This document shows, one piece after another, positions 36,338-46,202 of a DNA stretch of 64,000 bases. The notes below the pieces were generated by a model. The model was not told where the DNA came from. It ran no database searches and was given only the letters and a program-made list of their open reading frames with translations. Source of the DNA: an uncultured SAR116 cluster alpha proteobacterium (GTDB lineage: Bacteria; Pseudomonadota; Alphaproteobacteria; Puniceispirillales; Marisalimonadaceae). Numbering within the stretch: the first letter of the stretch is position 1; the number at the start of each line of letters is the position of its first letter. Location of the stretch: positions 39,725 through 103,724 of the forward strand of contig CACHEH010000003.1 in the NCBI GenBank assembly GCA_902578805.1, written 5' to 3'. The position numbers and the translations under genes are program-made.

Positions 36338-38407
36338 ATGAGACTTGCTATCGATATTGGTGGAACTTTTACAGACATAGTTTTAGAAAACAAAAAAGAA
36401 CTTTTCACTAAAAAAGTGCTTACTTCTTCCTCTCAACCTGAAGTTGCAGTAATTCAAGGCGTAGTAGAAATATTACATGAAAATAAAATAAATTCTTCAG
36501 ATATAAAGATGATTATTCATGGTACGACTTTGGCTACAAACGCAGTTATTGAAAGAAAGGGTGCCAAAACTTGTTTTATAACAACTCAGGGTTTTAGGGA
36601 TGTTTTAGATATAGGTTATGAAAGTAGATTTGATCAGTATGACATACTTCTTGAAAAAACAATGTCAATTGTTCCAAGAAAGCACAGATATGTAATAGAA
36701 GAAAGAACTGATATAAATGGAAATATTATTAAGCCTATAAATACGAAAAAATTTCACAGTTTAGTTGATACAATAAAAAATGAAAAATTTGAAAGTATTG
36801 GAATTGGCTTTCTTCATTCTTATGCAAATTCTAAAAATGAAAATGAACTAAAAGAATTTTTATTAAATTATTTACCAGATGTAGAGGTTAGTATATCTTC
36901 TGACGTCTGTCCAGAAATAAGAGAATATGAACGTTTTACCACTACGGTAGTAAACTCATACATAAAACCTTTGATATCTACTTATTTAAAAAAGTTAGAT
37001 ACCGAATTGAGGCAAAAAGGTTTCAATTGTCCGCTCTTATTAATGACCTCTGGTGGAACTTTAACTAACGTGACGAGTGCATGTAACAATCCAGTTAGAT
37101 TAGTTGAGTCTGGTCCTGCTGGTGGTGCTATTTTGGCAACATCTATTGCTGAAGATTTGAAATTAGATAAAGTGATATCATTTGATATGGGAGGAACAAC
37201 CGCTAAGATAACCATAATTGAAAACCAGAAAGCAATTAAAGCTCGAGAGTTTGAAGTTGACAGAAAAGCGAGGTTTAAAAAAGGAAGTGGCCTACCTTTG
37301 AGAATTCCTGTAATAGAAATGGTTGAGATTGGCGCAGGAGGTGGGTCTATAGCGCGGGTAAATAAGTTGGAGCAAATAATTACTGGGCCAGATAGTGCTG
37401 GCTCAAATCCGGGCCCAGCATGTTACTCAAACGGGGGTGATAATCCAACAATAACGGACGCAGATTTAGTAATAGGCAAGATTGATGCTGATAAATTTGC
37501 AGGGGGTAAAATAAACCTATCTAAAGAATTTGCTAAAAATGCAATTACAAAAAATATAAGTGACAAGCTTAACATTAAGACTGAAACAGCCGCATTAGCA
37601 ATATCTGAAATAGTAGATGAAACCATGTCAAATGCAGCTAGAGTTCACACCGTTGAACAAGGTCACGAAACATCAAACAGAACTTTGATTGGATTTGGAG
37701 GAGCTGCCCCTCTTCACATATCAAGAGTTGCAGAAAAATTAAGAGTAAAAAAAATTATCATCCCAACAAATGCAAGTGTAGGTTCAGCAGTTGGTTTTTT
37801 GAAAGCACCCGTTGGATACGAAGTAGTTAAAAGTCTTAGAATGTTATTAAATAAATTTAACCTTGAAAAAGTTAATAATTTACTAAGTTCTATGAGGGAT
37901 GAAGCAAAAAAAATTATACAAAACAATTATGAAAATACAGAATATTTCGAAGAGCGTTTTGCATTTATGCGATATGCTGGACAAGGTCACGAAATTAAAG
38001 TGCCTATAGATGATGAAGTATTGTCAACTAGAGATGAAAACAAAATTAAAGACTCTTTTGAAACAAATTACGAAAAACTATATTCTCGAATATTGCCAAA
38101 CGCTGACATAGAAATTTTAACATGGTCTTTGTCATTGTCTATTATAGATGAGACCTCCAGTGAATATACAGAACTAGATTCTTATTATAACATAAAAGGA
38201 GATACTTTAATTGATTTCTATGATTATGAAAGTGGAGAAAAAATTAAAATACCAAATTATGAAAGGGCTATGTTAAATCCTGGAGATATGATACAGGGTC
38301 AATGTGTAATTTCAGAGGACCAAACTACAATAGTTGTCTCTAATAATTTTAATACAAAAGTTTTAAGTAATAATTTTTTGCAAATGGATCATATAAATGA
38401 TGAATAA
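36338..38407 (+). CDS. Hydantoinase/oxoprolinase family protein, A subunit
   Basis: A 689-residue HyuA protein. It has the N-terminal phosphate-binding motif RLAIDIGGTFTDIVLE (2-17), GTTLATNAVIERKGA, SGPAGGAILA, DMGGTTAKI and GAGGGSIARV of the actin-like ATPase fold, and a C-terminal domain ending in ISEDQTTIVV. With HyuB it hydrolyses the ring of a hydantoin or 5-oxoproline analogue in an ATP-dependent reaction. It overlaps hyuB by 11 bases. A TRAP importer upstream probably supplies the substrate. N-methylhydantoinase, 5-oxoprolinase and acetone carboxylase relatives are the alternatives. Confidence 0.92.
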   Translation: MRLAIDIGGTFTDIVLENKKELFTKKVLTSSSQPEVAVIQGVVEILHENKINSSDIKMIIHGTTLATNAVIERKGAKTCFITTQGFRDVLDIGYESRFDQYDILLEKTMSIVPRKHRYVIEERTDINGNIIKPINTKKFHSLVDTIKNEKFESIGIGFLHSYANSKNENELKEFLLNYLPDVEVSISSDVCPEIREYERFTTTVVNSYIKPLISTYLKKLDTELRQKGFNCPLLLMTSGGTLTNVTSACNNPVRLVESGPAGGAILATSIAEDLKLDKVISFDMGGTTAKITIIENQKAIKAREFEVDRKARFKKGSGLPLRIPVIEMVEIGAGGGSIARVNKLEQIITGPDSAGSNPGPACYSNGGDNPTITDADLVIGKIDADKFAGGKINLSKEFAKNAITKNISDKLNIKTETAALAISEIVDETMSNAARVHTVEQGHETSNRTLIGFGGAAPLHISRVAEKLRVKKIIIPTNASVGSAVGFLKAPVGYEVVKSLRMLLNKFNLEKVNNLLSSMRDEAKKIIQNNYENTEYFEERFAFMRYAGQGHEIKVPIDDEVLSTRDENKIKDSFETNYEKLYSRILPNADIEILTWSLSLSIIDETSSEYTELDSYYNIKGDTLIDFYDYESGEKIKIPNYERAMLNPGDMIQGQCVISEDQTTIVVSNNFNTKVLSNNFLQMDHINDE

Positions 38408-40028
38408 GAATAATTTAATTGATGAAAAAAATAATATTCAAAATCAAGTAATGTGGAATAGACTTCTTTCTGTTGTTGAAGAGCAAGGTCAAACACTAGT
38501 AAGAACTGCATTTAGCCCAATTGTTCGTGAATGTGGAGATATTTCTGCTGGTGTATTTGATTTAGAAGGTAGAATGATGGCACAAGCAGTTACAGGTACT
38601 CCTGGCCATGTTAACTCTATGGCAGAATCAGTAAAGCATTTTATCGATCATTTTCCACTAAATACAATGAATGAAGGAGACATATTTATTACAAATGATC
38701 CATGGATGGGTACTGGGCATTTGAATGATTTTGTACTAACAACCCCTTGTTTCAAAGACAATAAAATAGTTGGTCTTTTTTCTTGTACATCTCATTTGAC
38801 AGATATCGGAGGATTAGGAGTAGGTCCCGATGCTACTGACATTCACATGGAAGGCCTTTATATACCGATGTTGAAATTAGCTGACAGAGGCGTAATGAAT
38901 AAAACATTGTTAAAACTTGTTAGCCAAAACACAAGACAACCTGTAGAAACAGAAGGTGATGTTTATTCATTGGCTGCATGTAATGATATAGGTTGCACTA
39001 GATTAGTTGAAATGATGAAAGAATTTGAAATAGATGATTTAAAAAAATTATCTGATTTTATATATGACAAATCATTATCTGCTGTAGAGAATGAAATTAA
39101 GAAAATTCCAAACGGAGAATATAAAAATTCTATGATGATAGATGGATTTGAAAAGGATATTAAATTAGAAGCTAAACTAACAGTTTCAGATAATTCAATA
39201 ACAGTAGATTATACAGGTACTTCTGATAAATCAAAATTTGGTATTAATGTACCATTATCATATACCAAGGCTTACACTTGTTTTGGATTGAGTTGTCTTG
39301 TAAGCGCAGAAGTTCCAAACAATGCAGGTTCTCTCAAACCTTTTGAAATTAATGCGCCATTGGGCTCGATTTTAAATGCGCCATATCCTGCTGCAGTATG
39401 CGCAAGACATATTATTGGACAAATGCTTCCGGACGTAGTTTTTGGTTGTTTAGAAAAAGCTATACCAGAAAAAGTTCCTGCAGAAGGAGCTTCCTGTTTA
39501 TGGAACATTACATTTCGTGGAAAGACTGATAGGGGAGCTAACAACAACTCATTGTTTGCAGTTACTGCTGTAGTTAATGGTGGAACAGGAGCAAGACCAA
39601 ATAAGGATGGATTATCTGCTACTGCCTACCCTTCAGGTGTAAAAGGTACGCCGGTAGAAATTAATGAAGCAGTTGCTCCATTATTATTTCTAAAAAAGGA
39701 ATATAATCCAGGAAGTGGTGGTAAGGGAAAGTATAATGGAGGCCTGGGTCAAGTAATAGAAATTAAATCAGCAATAGATGAGGATATGGACCTTTTAGCT
39801 TCTTTTGATAGAATTAAATTTCCAGCAAGAGGACGTTTGAATGGAGGCAATGGCAAACCTGGACAAGTCTCAGTTAAAGGCAAAGGAAAGCTAAATGGTA
39901 AGGGTACACAACTTATTAAAGCAGGTGATATCCTTCAGATTTACACACCTGGAGGCGCTGGTCTAGGTAATTACTCTGAAAGAGAACCGTCGCTATTAGA
40001 TAAAGATTTAGAAAATGAATTTTTATGA
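38397..40028 (+). CDS. Hydantoinase/oxoprolinase family protein, B subunit
   Basis: A 543-residue HyuB protein. Typical stretches are VVEEQGQTLVRTAFSPIVRECGDISAGVFD, GTPGHVNSMAESVKHF, GDIFITNDPWMGTGHLNDF and FDRIKFPARGRLNGGNG near the end. It forms the second component of the ATP-dependent hydantoinase with HyuA. Two adjacent ATG codons (38397 and 38400) are possible starts inside the end of hyuA. It is convergent with a racemase-like gene five bases away. Confidence 0.92.
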   Translation: MMNKNNLIDEKNNIQNQVMWNRLLSVVEEQGQTLVRTAFSPIVRECGDISAGVFDLEGRMMAQAVTGTPGHVNSMAESVKHFIDHFPLNTMNEGDIFITNDPWMGTGHLNDFVLTTPCFKDNKIVGLFSCTSHLTDIGGLGVGPDATDIHMEGLYIPMLKLADRGVMNKTLLKLVSQNTRQPVETEGDVYSLAACNDIGCTRLVEMMKEFEIDDLKKLSDFIYDKSLSAVENEIKKIPNGEYKNSMMIDGFEKDIKLEAKLTVSDNSITVDYTGTSDKSKFGINVPLSYTKAYTCFGLSCLVSAEVPNNAGSLKPFEINAPLGSILNAPYPAAVCARHIIGQMLPDVVFGCLEKAIPEKVPAEGASCLWNITFRGKTDRGANNNSLFAVTAVVNGGTGARPNKDGLSATAYPSGVKGTPVEINEAVAPLLFLKKEYNPGSGGKGKYNGGLGQVIEIKSAIDEDMDLLASFDRIKFPARGRLNGGNGKPGQVSVKGKGKLNGKGTQLIKAGDILQIYTPGGAGLGNYSEREPSLLDKDLENEFL

Positions 40029-40033
40029 TTAGT

Positions 40034-40738
40034 TTAAATTGGTATTCCAAAATTTCTATTAGGTTTAGTGGCAAATTTTTTTATTTGTAAATCTAATTTA
40101 GCAAAATTTTCTATTAAAGCTGTAGCAGCTGTTATACCTTCGATAATTTGTATGTTGAACTTTTTACTTAAGTTTTTTGATAAATTGTAAATGCTTGGGC
40201 TAGTTATAATTATAGCCTCTGGATTATCTTCTGTAATTGTTCTTTGAATTTCGTTATCCAATTTGGTTAAGTTAGATTTTGACATTGTTTCCATATCTAA
40301 AACAGGAACTTCGATTGATTTTATAGAGACGCATTTATGATCCATGTCATATTTTATTAAGTTATTTTTTAATGCTTCGTGTGAATTAGATAAATTTGTA
40401 ATTATTGAAAACTTATTTGCAATCATATTTGCAGTATAAAAAGAAGCTTCACCTAGACCAATAATTGGTTTAGAAGTAATTTTTCTAATTGTATCGACGC
40501 CAATATCTTCAAAAGAAACAATTATAAAAGCGTCCGACGAATTATTTATCTCAACTACTTTAAGTAATTTTGAAATATTTATTGATTCACTATGTAAGTC
40601 AAAATAGTCTTCATGAGAGTTTTGTTTGTTAATGAATAAAGTAGAATCTTTGCAACTTACTTTTAAAGCACAATTCTTAATTTTTTCATTCGATATAGCA
40701 GATGGATACGGATTAATTATACAAATTTCAATGCTCAA
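40034..40738 (-). CDS. Asp/Glu/hydantoin racemase-like protein lacking both catalytic cysteines
   Basis: A 234-residue relative of the racemase at 15342, similar over its whole length (IEICIINPYPSAIS; IIGLGEASFYTANMIANKF; SIEVPVLDMET). The two catalytic cysteine positions are serines here: Ser75 in IIVSFEDIG and Ser180 in IIITSPSIYNL. It is downstream of the BisC-like molybdoenzyme gene (11-base gap) and convergent with hyuB. Loss of both cysteines argues against ordinary racemase activity. It may be an isomerase or lyase with different chemistry, or a decaying paralogue, though the frame is intact. Confidence 0.78.
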   Translation of the reverse strand: MSIEICIINPYPSAISNEKIKNCALKVSCKDSTLFINKQNSHEDYFDLHSESINISKLLKVVEINNSSDAFIIVSFEDIGVDTIRKITSKPIIGLGEASFYTANMIANKFSIITNLSNSHEALKNNLIKYDMDHKCVSIKSIEVPVLDMETMSKSNLTKLDNEIQRTITEDNPEAIIITSPSIYNLSKNLSKKFNIQIIEGITAATALIENFAKLDLQIKKFATKPNRNFGIPI

Positions 40739-40749
40739 GTTTAAGTTCT

Positions 40750-43095
40750 CTATTTATTCACAATATCAGGTTTATCAAAAACGCTAATTTCTGGTAATTC
40801 TTTAGTATATTTTTTAATTTCAACTAAAGTTGAATGAGCAGACGGTCCTTGGGCTAGGGAGGATGTGCCAATGTCTTCTGTCAAAACATTTGGATTTCCG
40901 TGTATACAGTAAGCACCGTCGTCAATAGGGTCATACCAAGCACCTACGGGAAGAAAAACCACACCTTTCATTACTTCTTCACTGATAATAACTCCAGCAA
41001 GGCATTTACCTCTTTTGTTAAAGACTTCAACAATATCACCATTTTCCAATTTTCTTGTTTGAGCGTCTTGAGGATTAATTTTTATAGGTTCTCTTCCTAA
41101 AATTTTTTCATTTTGGCTCTCAGAACCATTATCAAGTTGACTGTGCAATCTATTATGAGGTTGTCCCGATATAAGTTGAAGTGGGAATTGTTTTGTTAAA
41201 TTTGAGCCTAACCACTCTTCTTGTTCCAACCATGTGGGATGACCAGGACAGTCCTTATAGTTAAAGCTATCTATTGTTTCAGAAAAAATTTCTATTTTTC
41301 CTGAGGGGGTAGATATGGGATAATTTTCTGGATCCATTCTAAACTTTTCTAACAAAATAGTTTGTTTTTTAGGTGATAAGACTTCTTGAAAGCCATTTTT
41401 CCAAAATTTTTCAAATTCAGGTAAAGTAAATCCATCTTCTTTTGCTTTATTTTTTGCCTCTTCCCAAATAAATTTTAACCATTTATCTTCATCCTTACCT
41501 TCAGTAAATTTATCTTTGAAATTTAATTTTGAAGAAATTTCAGAAAAAATTTCATAGTCTGATTTTGACTCACCTATGGGTTCAATTGCTTTATACATTG
41601 GTGAAATAGTTTGATCCCAATGTTTGATACTAATATCATTTCTTTCTAGAGAAGTTGTTGCTGGTAATATTATGTCTGAGTGTCGTGCAAGACTATTCCA
41701 CCAGATTTCATTTACAATTATAGTGTCTGGTTGTTTAAAAGCTTTGATGAGCTTTTTTAAGTTCATCTGATGATGAAACGGATTACCACCTGCCCAATAT
41801 ACTAATTTTATATCAGGATATTTAATTTCGTTTCCATTGTAAGAAAAAACTTTTCCTGGTTGTAGTAGCATATCGGAAATTCGAGCAACAGGTATAAATT
41901 CGGAAACAGGATTTTTAAATTGTTCTACAGAAGGCCATTTAAAATGTTGAACTGGGTTTCCAATACCGTTTTCTGCACTATATCCTAACCCAAAACCTCC
42001 ACCTGGAAGTCCTATTTGCCCAAGCATACAGGCAAGAACAGTAATCATCCAGTGCGGTTGTTCTCCATACTGCTGACGTTGTAATGCCCAAGCTCCAGTA
42101 ATCATTGTTCTGTTTGAAGACATTTGTTTTGCTAAATTATATATTGTGTTACTTGGAATACCTGTTATTTTTGACGCCCAAAAGGGCGTCTTGGCTTTAC
42201 CATCAGTTATACCCTTCAAATATTGAAGAAATTTTTCGTATCCAACGCAATATTTGTTAAGAAATTCTCGGTCAGCAAGGCTTTCTGTTTCTAAAATAAA
42301 TGCAATACCAAGCATCAACGCTGTATCAGTACCTGGTTTTATTTTAACCCATATAGCTTTACTTATTATATCAGCTTCCATTTCCATTGGGCTGATATTA
42401 ATAAATTTTATACCTTTTTGTGCGCATTTTTTTATATATTCTTTGGTTGTGTGTTTTCCAACTCCACCAGAGTTTACTTGTGCATTTTTTAGGGGCAAAC
42501 CACCAAACATTACAATTAATTCAGAATTATCTTTAATATTGTTCCAATCGGTGTGAGTATCAAGAAATTGTCGATACTTCATTCCAATTACATGAGGCAT
42601 GATTGTTTCACTAGCAGCATAAGAATAAGTGTTTACAGACTTAGTATATCCACCATAGCAATTAAAAAATCTATGAAGTTGACTTTGGGCATGATGAAAC
42701 CTGCCAGCAGAACCCCAACCATAGGAGCCAGCAAAAAATGCTTTGTTCTTATATTTTTTTTTCACTCTATTTAGCTCAAAAGCTACAATTTCAATTACAT
42801 CTTCCCAGCTAACAGGTACAAATTTATCTGAACCTCTTCTTTCCCTACTTCGTTTTCCAGTCAATGACATTTTACTATTTGCCAATTCTTTACGTATTTC
42901 TCTCAAATACCCTTTTCGAACATGAGGGACTCTTATTCGTAATTCATCGTCAATGCTATTTACAATACCATTAGCTATCTTTGAAGGGTCCTTATCATTT
43001 TCGTAAGGACGCATGCCAACAATCTTTTCATTTTCAATTTCAGCGTAGTAACTACCCCAATGAAATGACGTTGGTTTTTTTGTTTTGCTTGGCAT
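40750..43095 (-). CDS. Molybdopterin-dependent oxidoreductase, BisC/TorA-like
   Basis: A 781-residue enzyme of the DMSO reductase family, closest in feel to biotin sulfoxide and TMAO reductases. It starts THFHW-like without a Tat signal or an N-terminal 4Fe-4S motif, so it should be cytoplasmic. The Mo-coordinating serine is expected in NTYSYAASETIMPHVIG. Other family signs are FFNCYGGY, GAWALQRQQYGEQPHWM, QIGLPGGGFGLGYS and the C-terminal PLQLISGQPHNRLHSQLDN with the GDIVEVFNKRG barrel. It would reduce an S- or N-oxide. It lies 40 bases after the GlcD-GlpC fusion, a possible electron-linked partner; the physiological substrate is unknown. Confidence 0.85.
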   Translation of the reverse strand: MPSKTKKPTSFHWGSYYAEIENEKIVGMRPYENDKDPSKIANGIVNSIDDELRIRVPHVRKGYLREIRKELANSKMSLTGKRSRERRGSDKFVPVSWEDVIEIVAFELNRVKKKYKNKAFFAGSYGWGSAGRFHHAQSQLHRFFNCYGGYTKSVNTYSYAASETIMPHVIGMKYRQFLDTHTDWNNIKDNSELIVMFGGLPLKNAQVNSGGVGKHTTKEYIKKCAQKGIKFINISPMEMEADIISKAIWVKIKPGTDTALMLGIAFILETESLADREFLNKYCVGYEKFLQYLKGITDGKAKTPFWASKITGIPSNTIYNLAKQMSSNRTMITGAWALQRQQYGEQPHWMITVLACMLGQIGLPGGGFGLGYSAENGIGNPVQHFKWPSVEQFKNPVSEFIPVARISDMLLQPGKVFSYNGNEIKYPDIKLVYWAGGNPFHHQMNLKKLIKAFKQPDTIIVNEIWWNSLARHSDIILPATTSLERNDISIKHWDQTISPMYKAIEPIGESKSDYEIFSEISSKLNFKDKFTEGKDEDKWLKFIWEEAKNKAKEDGFTLPEFEKFWKNGFQEVLSPKKQTILLEKFRMDPENYPISTPSGKIEIFSETIDSFNYKDCPGHPTWLEQEEWLGSNLTKQFPLQLISGQPHNRLHSQLDNGSESQNEKILGREPIKINPQDAQTRKLENGDIVEVFNKRGKCLAGVIISEEVMKGVVFLPVGAWYDPIDDGAYCIHGNPNVLTEDIGTSSLAQGPSAHSTLVEIKKYTKELPEISVFDKPDIVNK

Positions 43096-43135
43096 ATCTA
43101 CCTCTTAAAACAATAGATTAGAGCTTAAATTGTTT

Positions 43136-46090
43136 TTAGTAAATTATATTTTCATCAAGAAATTTTGCTAAATGAATTGCTTTTCTATTAAGTCCGTCTT
43201 TGATCTGACACCTACATGAAGTTCCGTCAGCTATAACAATGACGTCATTAGAATTTTTTTTAATTGTTGGAAAGAGCCTTTCATTAGCCATTTTCATTGA
43301 TATTTCATAAGTATCCTTTCCATAACCAAATGATCCAGCCATGCCACAACAACTTGTCTGGATATTTTCTACCTCTAAACCTTCAATTTTATCTAACAAA
43401 TTTTCAATAGGTTTTACAGCATCAAAGGCCTTTTGATGGCAATGACCATGAAGTAGAACTTTTTTGTTTAATTTTTTAAATTTTATGTTTTTACATTTCT
43501 TGATCAGTAATTCTTCAAATGTATAGGAATTATTTTTTAAATATTTAGTATCTTCATTTTGAATTAAATTCGGAATTTCATCTCTAAAAGAAAGTATGCA
43601 TGATGGTTCCAATCCGACAACAGAAATTCCCCGCGTTATGTATGGTCTAAAAGTATTTAATATATTCAGCATTTCATGTTTGGCATTATCTATTAGACCA
43701 TTGCTTAAATAAGTTCTACCACAACATAAAATTTTACTTGAATTTGATAATGTTGGAATAAATGGATAATATCCTGCTTTTTTTAAAACTTTTATAGCTG
43801 ATCTAACATTTTCTGGTTCATAATACCTATTAAAAGTATCAACAAATAAAATAACTGGAGTTGTATTTTTAATTCTATTTAAATTATTTGGTAATTCATT
43901 ATTTTTAAAATAATCACTCCTCCATTTAGGAAGAGGCCTCTTAGATGTAAAACCAAGAAAAACTTCACTAAGTTTTGCTAATCCTGGCAACTTGTCTCTT
44001 AAATTCATAATTAGGGAAAACTTAGAAGCTATTGGTGCATAGTAAGGAAGGAATGCAACAAGTTTGCTATTTATGTCTAAACCAAATTTTTTTGCTCTTA
44101 AGGATGATATTTCAATTTTCATTTTTGACATATCAACACCTGTTGGACATTCACGTTTGCAAGCTTTACAAGAAACACAAAGTTTCATAGTATCATTCAT
44201 TTTTTCACTTGTTAATGCGTCTTTTCCAAGCTGTCCTGAAAGTGCTAATCTAAGTGAATTGGCTCTTCCTCTGGTAGAATCTTTTTCATCTTTGGTTACT
44301 CTAAAAGACGGACACATTACGCCACCGTCTAATTTTCTACATGAGCCATTGTTGTTACACATTTCAATGGCTCCTTGGAAACCGCCACTAGCTCCTGCCC
44401 AAGAAGACCAGTCTAAAATTGTGTTAATGTTTTGAGCATTATAAGATGGTGCATATCGGAAAAGACTCCTACTATCTAATTTAGGAGCATCCACAATTTT
44501 CCCTGGATTAAAAATATTAGAAGGATCAAAAGAATTTTTAATGATTTTAAAGATGTTAATCATTTTTTTCCCAAACATTACTTCATTGAATTCAGAACGG
44601 GCAATACCATCGCCATGCTCACCTGAATATGAACCATTAAATTTTTTAACTAAAGAACTTGTTTCATTAGCAATATTTCTCATTTTTTCTACATCGTCTT
44701 GGATTTTCATATTTAAAACAGGCCTTACATGTAAACATCCGACTGAAGCGTGAGCATACCAAGTGCCCTTAACTTTGTATTTATCAAAAATTTTATTTAA
44801 TCCTTTAGTATATTCGGCTAAATCTTTTAGTTTTACTGCACAGTCTTCAATGAATGAAACTGGTTTTGCATCGTCTTTCATTGACATCATAATATTCAAA
44901 CCAGATTTTCTCATTTCACTAACTTTAGACTGAAGATTGTCATCAATAACATTGATAACACCGCCAATTTTTTTGCTTTTATTCCAAGAATATCCTAAGT
45001 CACTCATTAGTAGATGGAGTTTTTTTAATCTACGATGGTTCTCATCCATTTCATCTTCTGCAAATTCAACAAGAAGTAGAGATTTGGGATTACCGTTAAC
45101 AACAGCCTCTACAGTAGGTTTAAACATATCAATTTTTTGAGCTAGACTTATCATAGTGTCATCTACTAACTCGACTGCAACCGGATTTAATGTAACTATA
45201 TGTTGAGCAGCATCCATTGCTTCGTAAAAGGATGGGAAATGACATACTCCCATTATTTTTTTGGAAGGAAGTGGAGACAACTTAAGAGTGATTGCAGATG
45301 AATAAGCCAGTGTTCCTTCGGATCCAACCAACAAGTGAGATAAATTAATTCCGTCACCAACTTTGCCATAAGGTCTGCTAGCCATGGCATCAGGAAGTAA
45401 TGCATCAATATTATAACCACCAACCCTTCTAAGAACATTGGGAAATTTACCCAGAATCTCTTTTTTATTATCTATAGCTAGTTTTTGAAGGTTATTAATA
45501 ATTTCAGGTGCTACTCCATTACTCAGTGGAAGACTATTATTTTCTATTTTTCCAAAATTATAAGTTGAACCGTCAAACAAAATAGCTTCAATATCAATAA
45601 CGTTATCTCTCATCATGCCATATCTTATTGACCTGCCACCACAACTATTATTCCCTGTCATGCCTCCGATTGTTGCCCTACTTGAAGTTGAAACATCAAC
45701 TGGAAACCACAAACCATATGGTTTTAAAAAACGATTAAGTTCATCCAACACAATTCCAGGTTCAACAACACAAGTCATACTTTCTTTGTCAAATTCCAAA
45801 ACTTTATTAAGGTACTTTGAATTGTCAATCACTATGGCATTGTTAACAGTTTGACCACATTGAGAGGTGCCACCACCACGAGCCAGAATTGGAACTTTAC
45901 TTTCTCGAGCATAATTTATTGTTTCAATTAAATCAGATTTTGATTTTGGTATTAAAACACCAAATGGCATCATTTGATATATTGACGCATCAGTAGCATA
46001 TCTACCTTTATTAAAATTATCAGAGTAAACTTCCGCAGAAGTTTTTCTTTCTAATGTATTTAGTAATTGATCGACATGACCATCTGGCAT
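43136..46090 (-). CDS. FAD-linked 2-hydroxyacid dehydrogenase fused to Fe-S (GlcD-GlpC/YdiJ type)
   Basis: A 984-residue fusion. Residues to about 530 form the FAD-binding GlcD part (PILARGGGTSQCGQTVNN; TIGGMTGNNSCGGRSIRYGM; GSYSGEHGDGIARSEF). A ferredoxin-like segment follows with CVSCKACKRECPTGVD, then GlpC-type CCG domains (LCCGRTYLSNG; LLHGHCHQKAFDA; QTSCCGMAGSFGYGKD). It oxidises a 2-hydroxy acid such as lactate, glycolate or 2-hydroxyglutarate and passes electrons to quinone or another carrier. The ATG at 46090 is divergent from the glyoxylate-type aminotransferase gene, which makes glycolate a fair candidate. Confidence 0.87.
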   Translation of the reverse strand: MPDGHVDQLLNTLERKTSAEVYSDNFNKGRYATDASIYQMMPFGVLIPKSKSDLIETINYARESKVPILARGGGTSQCGQTVNNAIVIDNSKYLNKVLEFDKESMTCVVEPGIVLDELNRFLKPYGLWFPVDVSTSSRATIGGMTGNNSCGGRSIRYGMMRDNVIDIEAILFDGSTYNFGKIENNSLPLSNGVAPEIINNLQKLAIDNKKEILGKFPNVLRRVGGYNIDALLPDAMASRPYGKVGDGINLSHLLVGSEGTLAYSSAITLKLSPLPSKKIMGVCHFPSFYEAMDAAQHIVTLNPVAVELVDDTMISLAQKIDMFKPTVEAVVNGNPKSLLLVEFAEDEMDENHRRLKKLHLLMSDLGYSWNKSKKIGGVINVIDDNLQSKVSEMRKSGLNIMMSMKDDAKPVSFIEDCAVKLKDLAEYTKGLNKIFDKYKVKGTWYAHASVGCLHVRPVLNMKIQDDVEKMRNIANETSSLVKKFNGSYSGEHGDGIARSEFNEVMFGKKMINIFKIIKNSFDPSNIFNPGKIVDAPKLDSRSLFRYAPSYNAQNINTILDWSSWAGASGGFQGAIEMCNNNGSCRKLDGGVMCPSFRVTKDEKDSTRGRANSLRLALSGQLGKDALTSEKMNDTMKLCVSCKACKRECPTGVDMSKMKIEISSLRAKKFGLDINSKLVAFLPYYAPIASKFSLIMNLRDKLPGLAKLSEVFLGFTSKRPLPKWRSDYFKNNELPNNLNRIKNTTPVILFVDTFNRYYEPENVRSAIKVLKKAGYYPFIPTLSNSSKILCCGRTYLSNGLIDNAKHEMLNILNTFRPYITRGISVVGLEPSCILSFRDEIPNLIQNEDTKYLKNNSYTFEELLIKKCKNIKFKKLNKKVLLHGHCHQKAFDAVKPIENLLDKIEGLEVENIQTSCCGMAGSFGYGKDTYEISMKMANERLFPTIKKNSNDVIVIADGTSCRCQIKDGLNRKAIHLAKFLDENIIY

Positions 46091-46202
46091 CTAAATAACC
46101 TTCAATGAGAAATAAAATAGAAATTAATGTAATTAAGTGTATAAGTAATAAAACATATTCTCAATATATTCAAATAAAGATAATTTTAATTAGGATTTAT
46201 TA

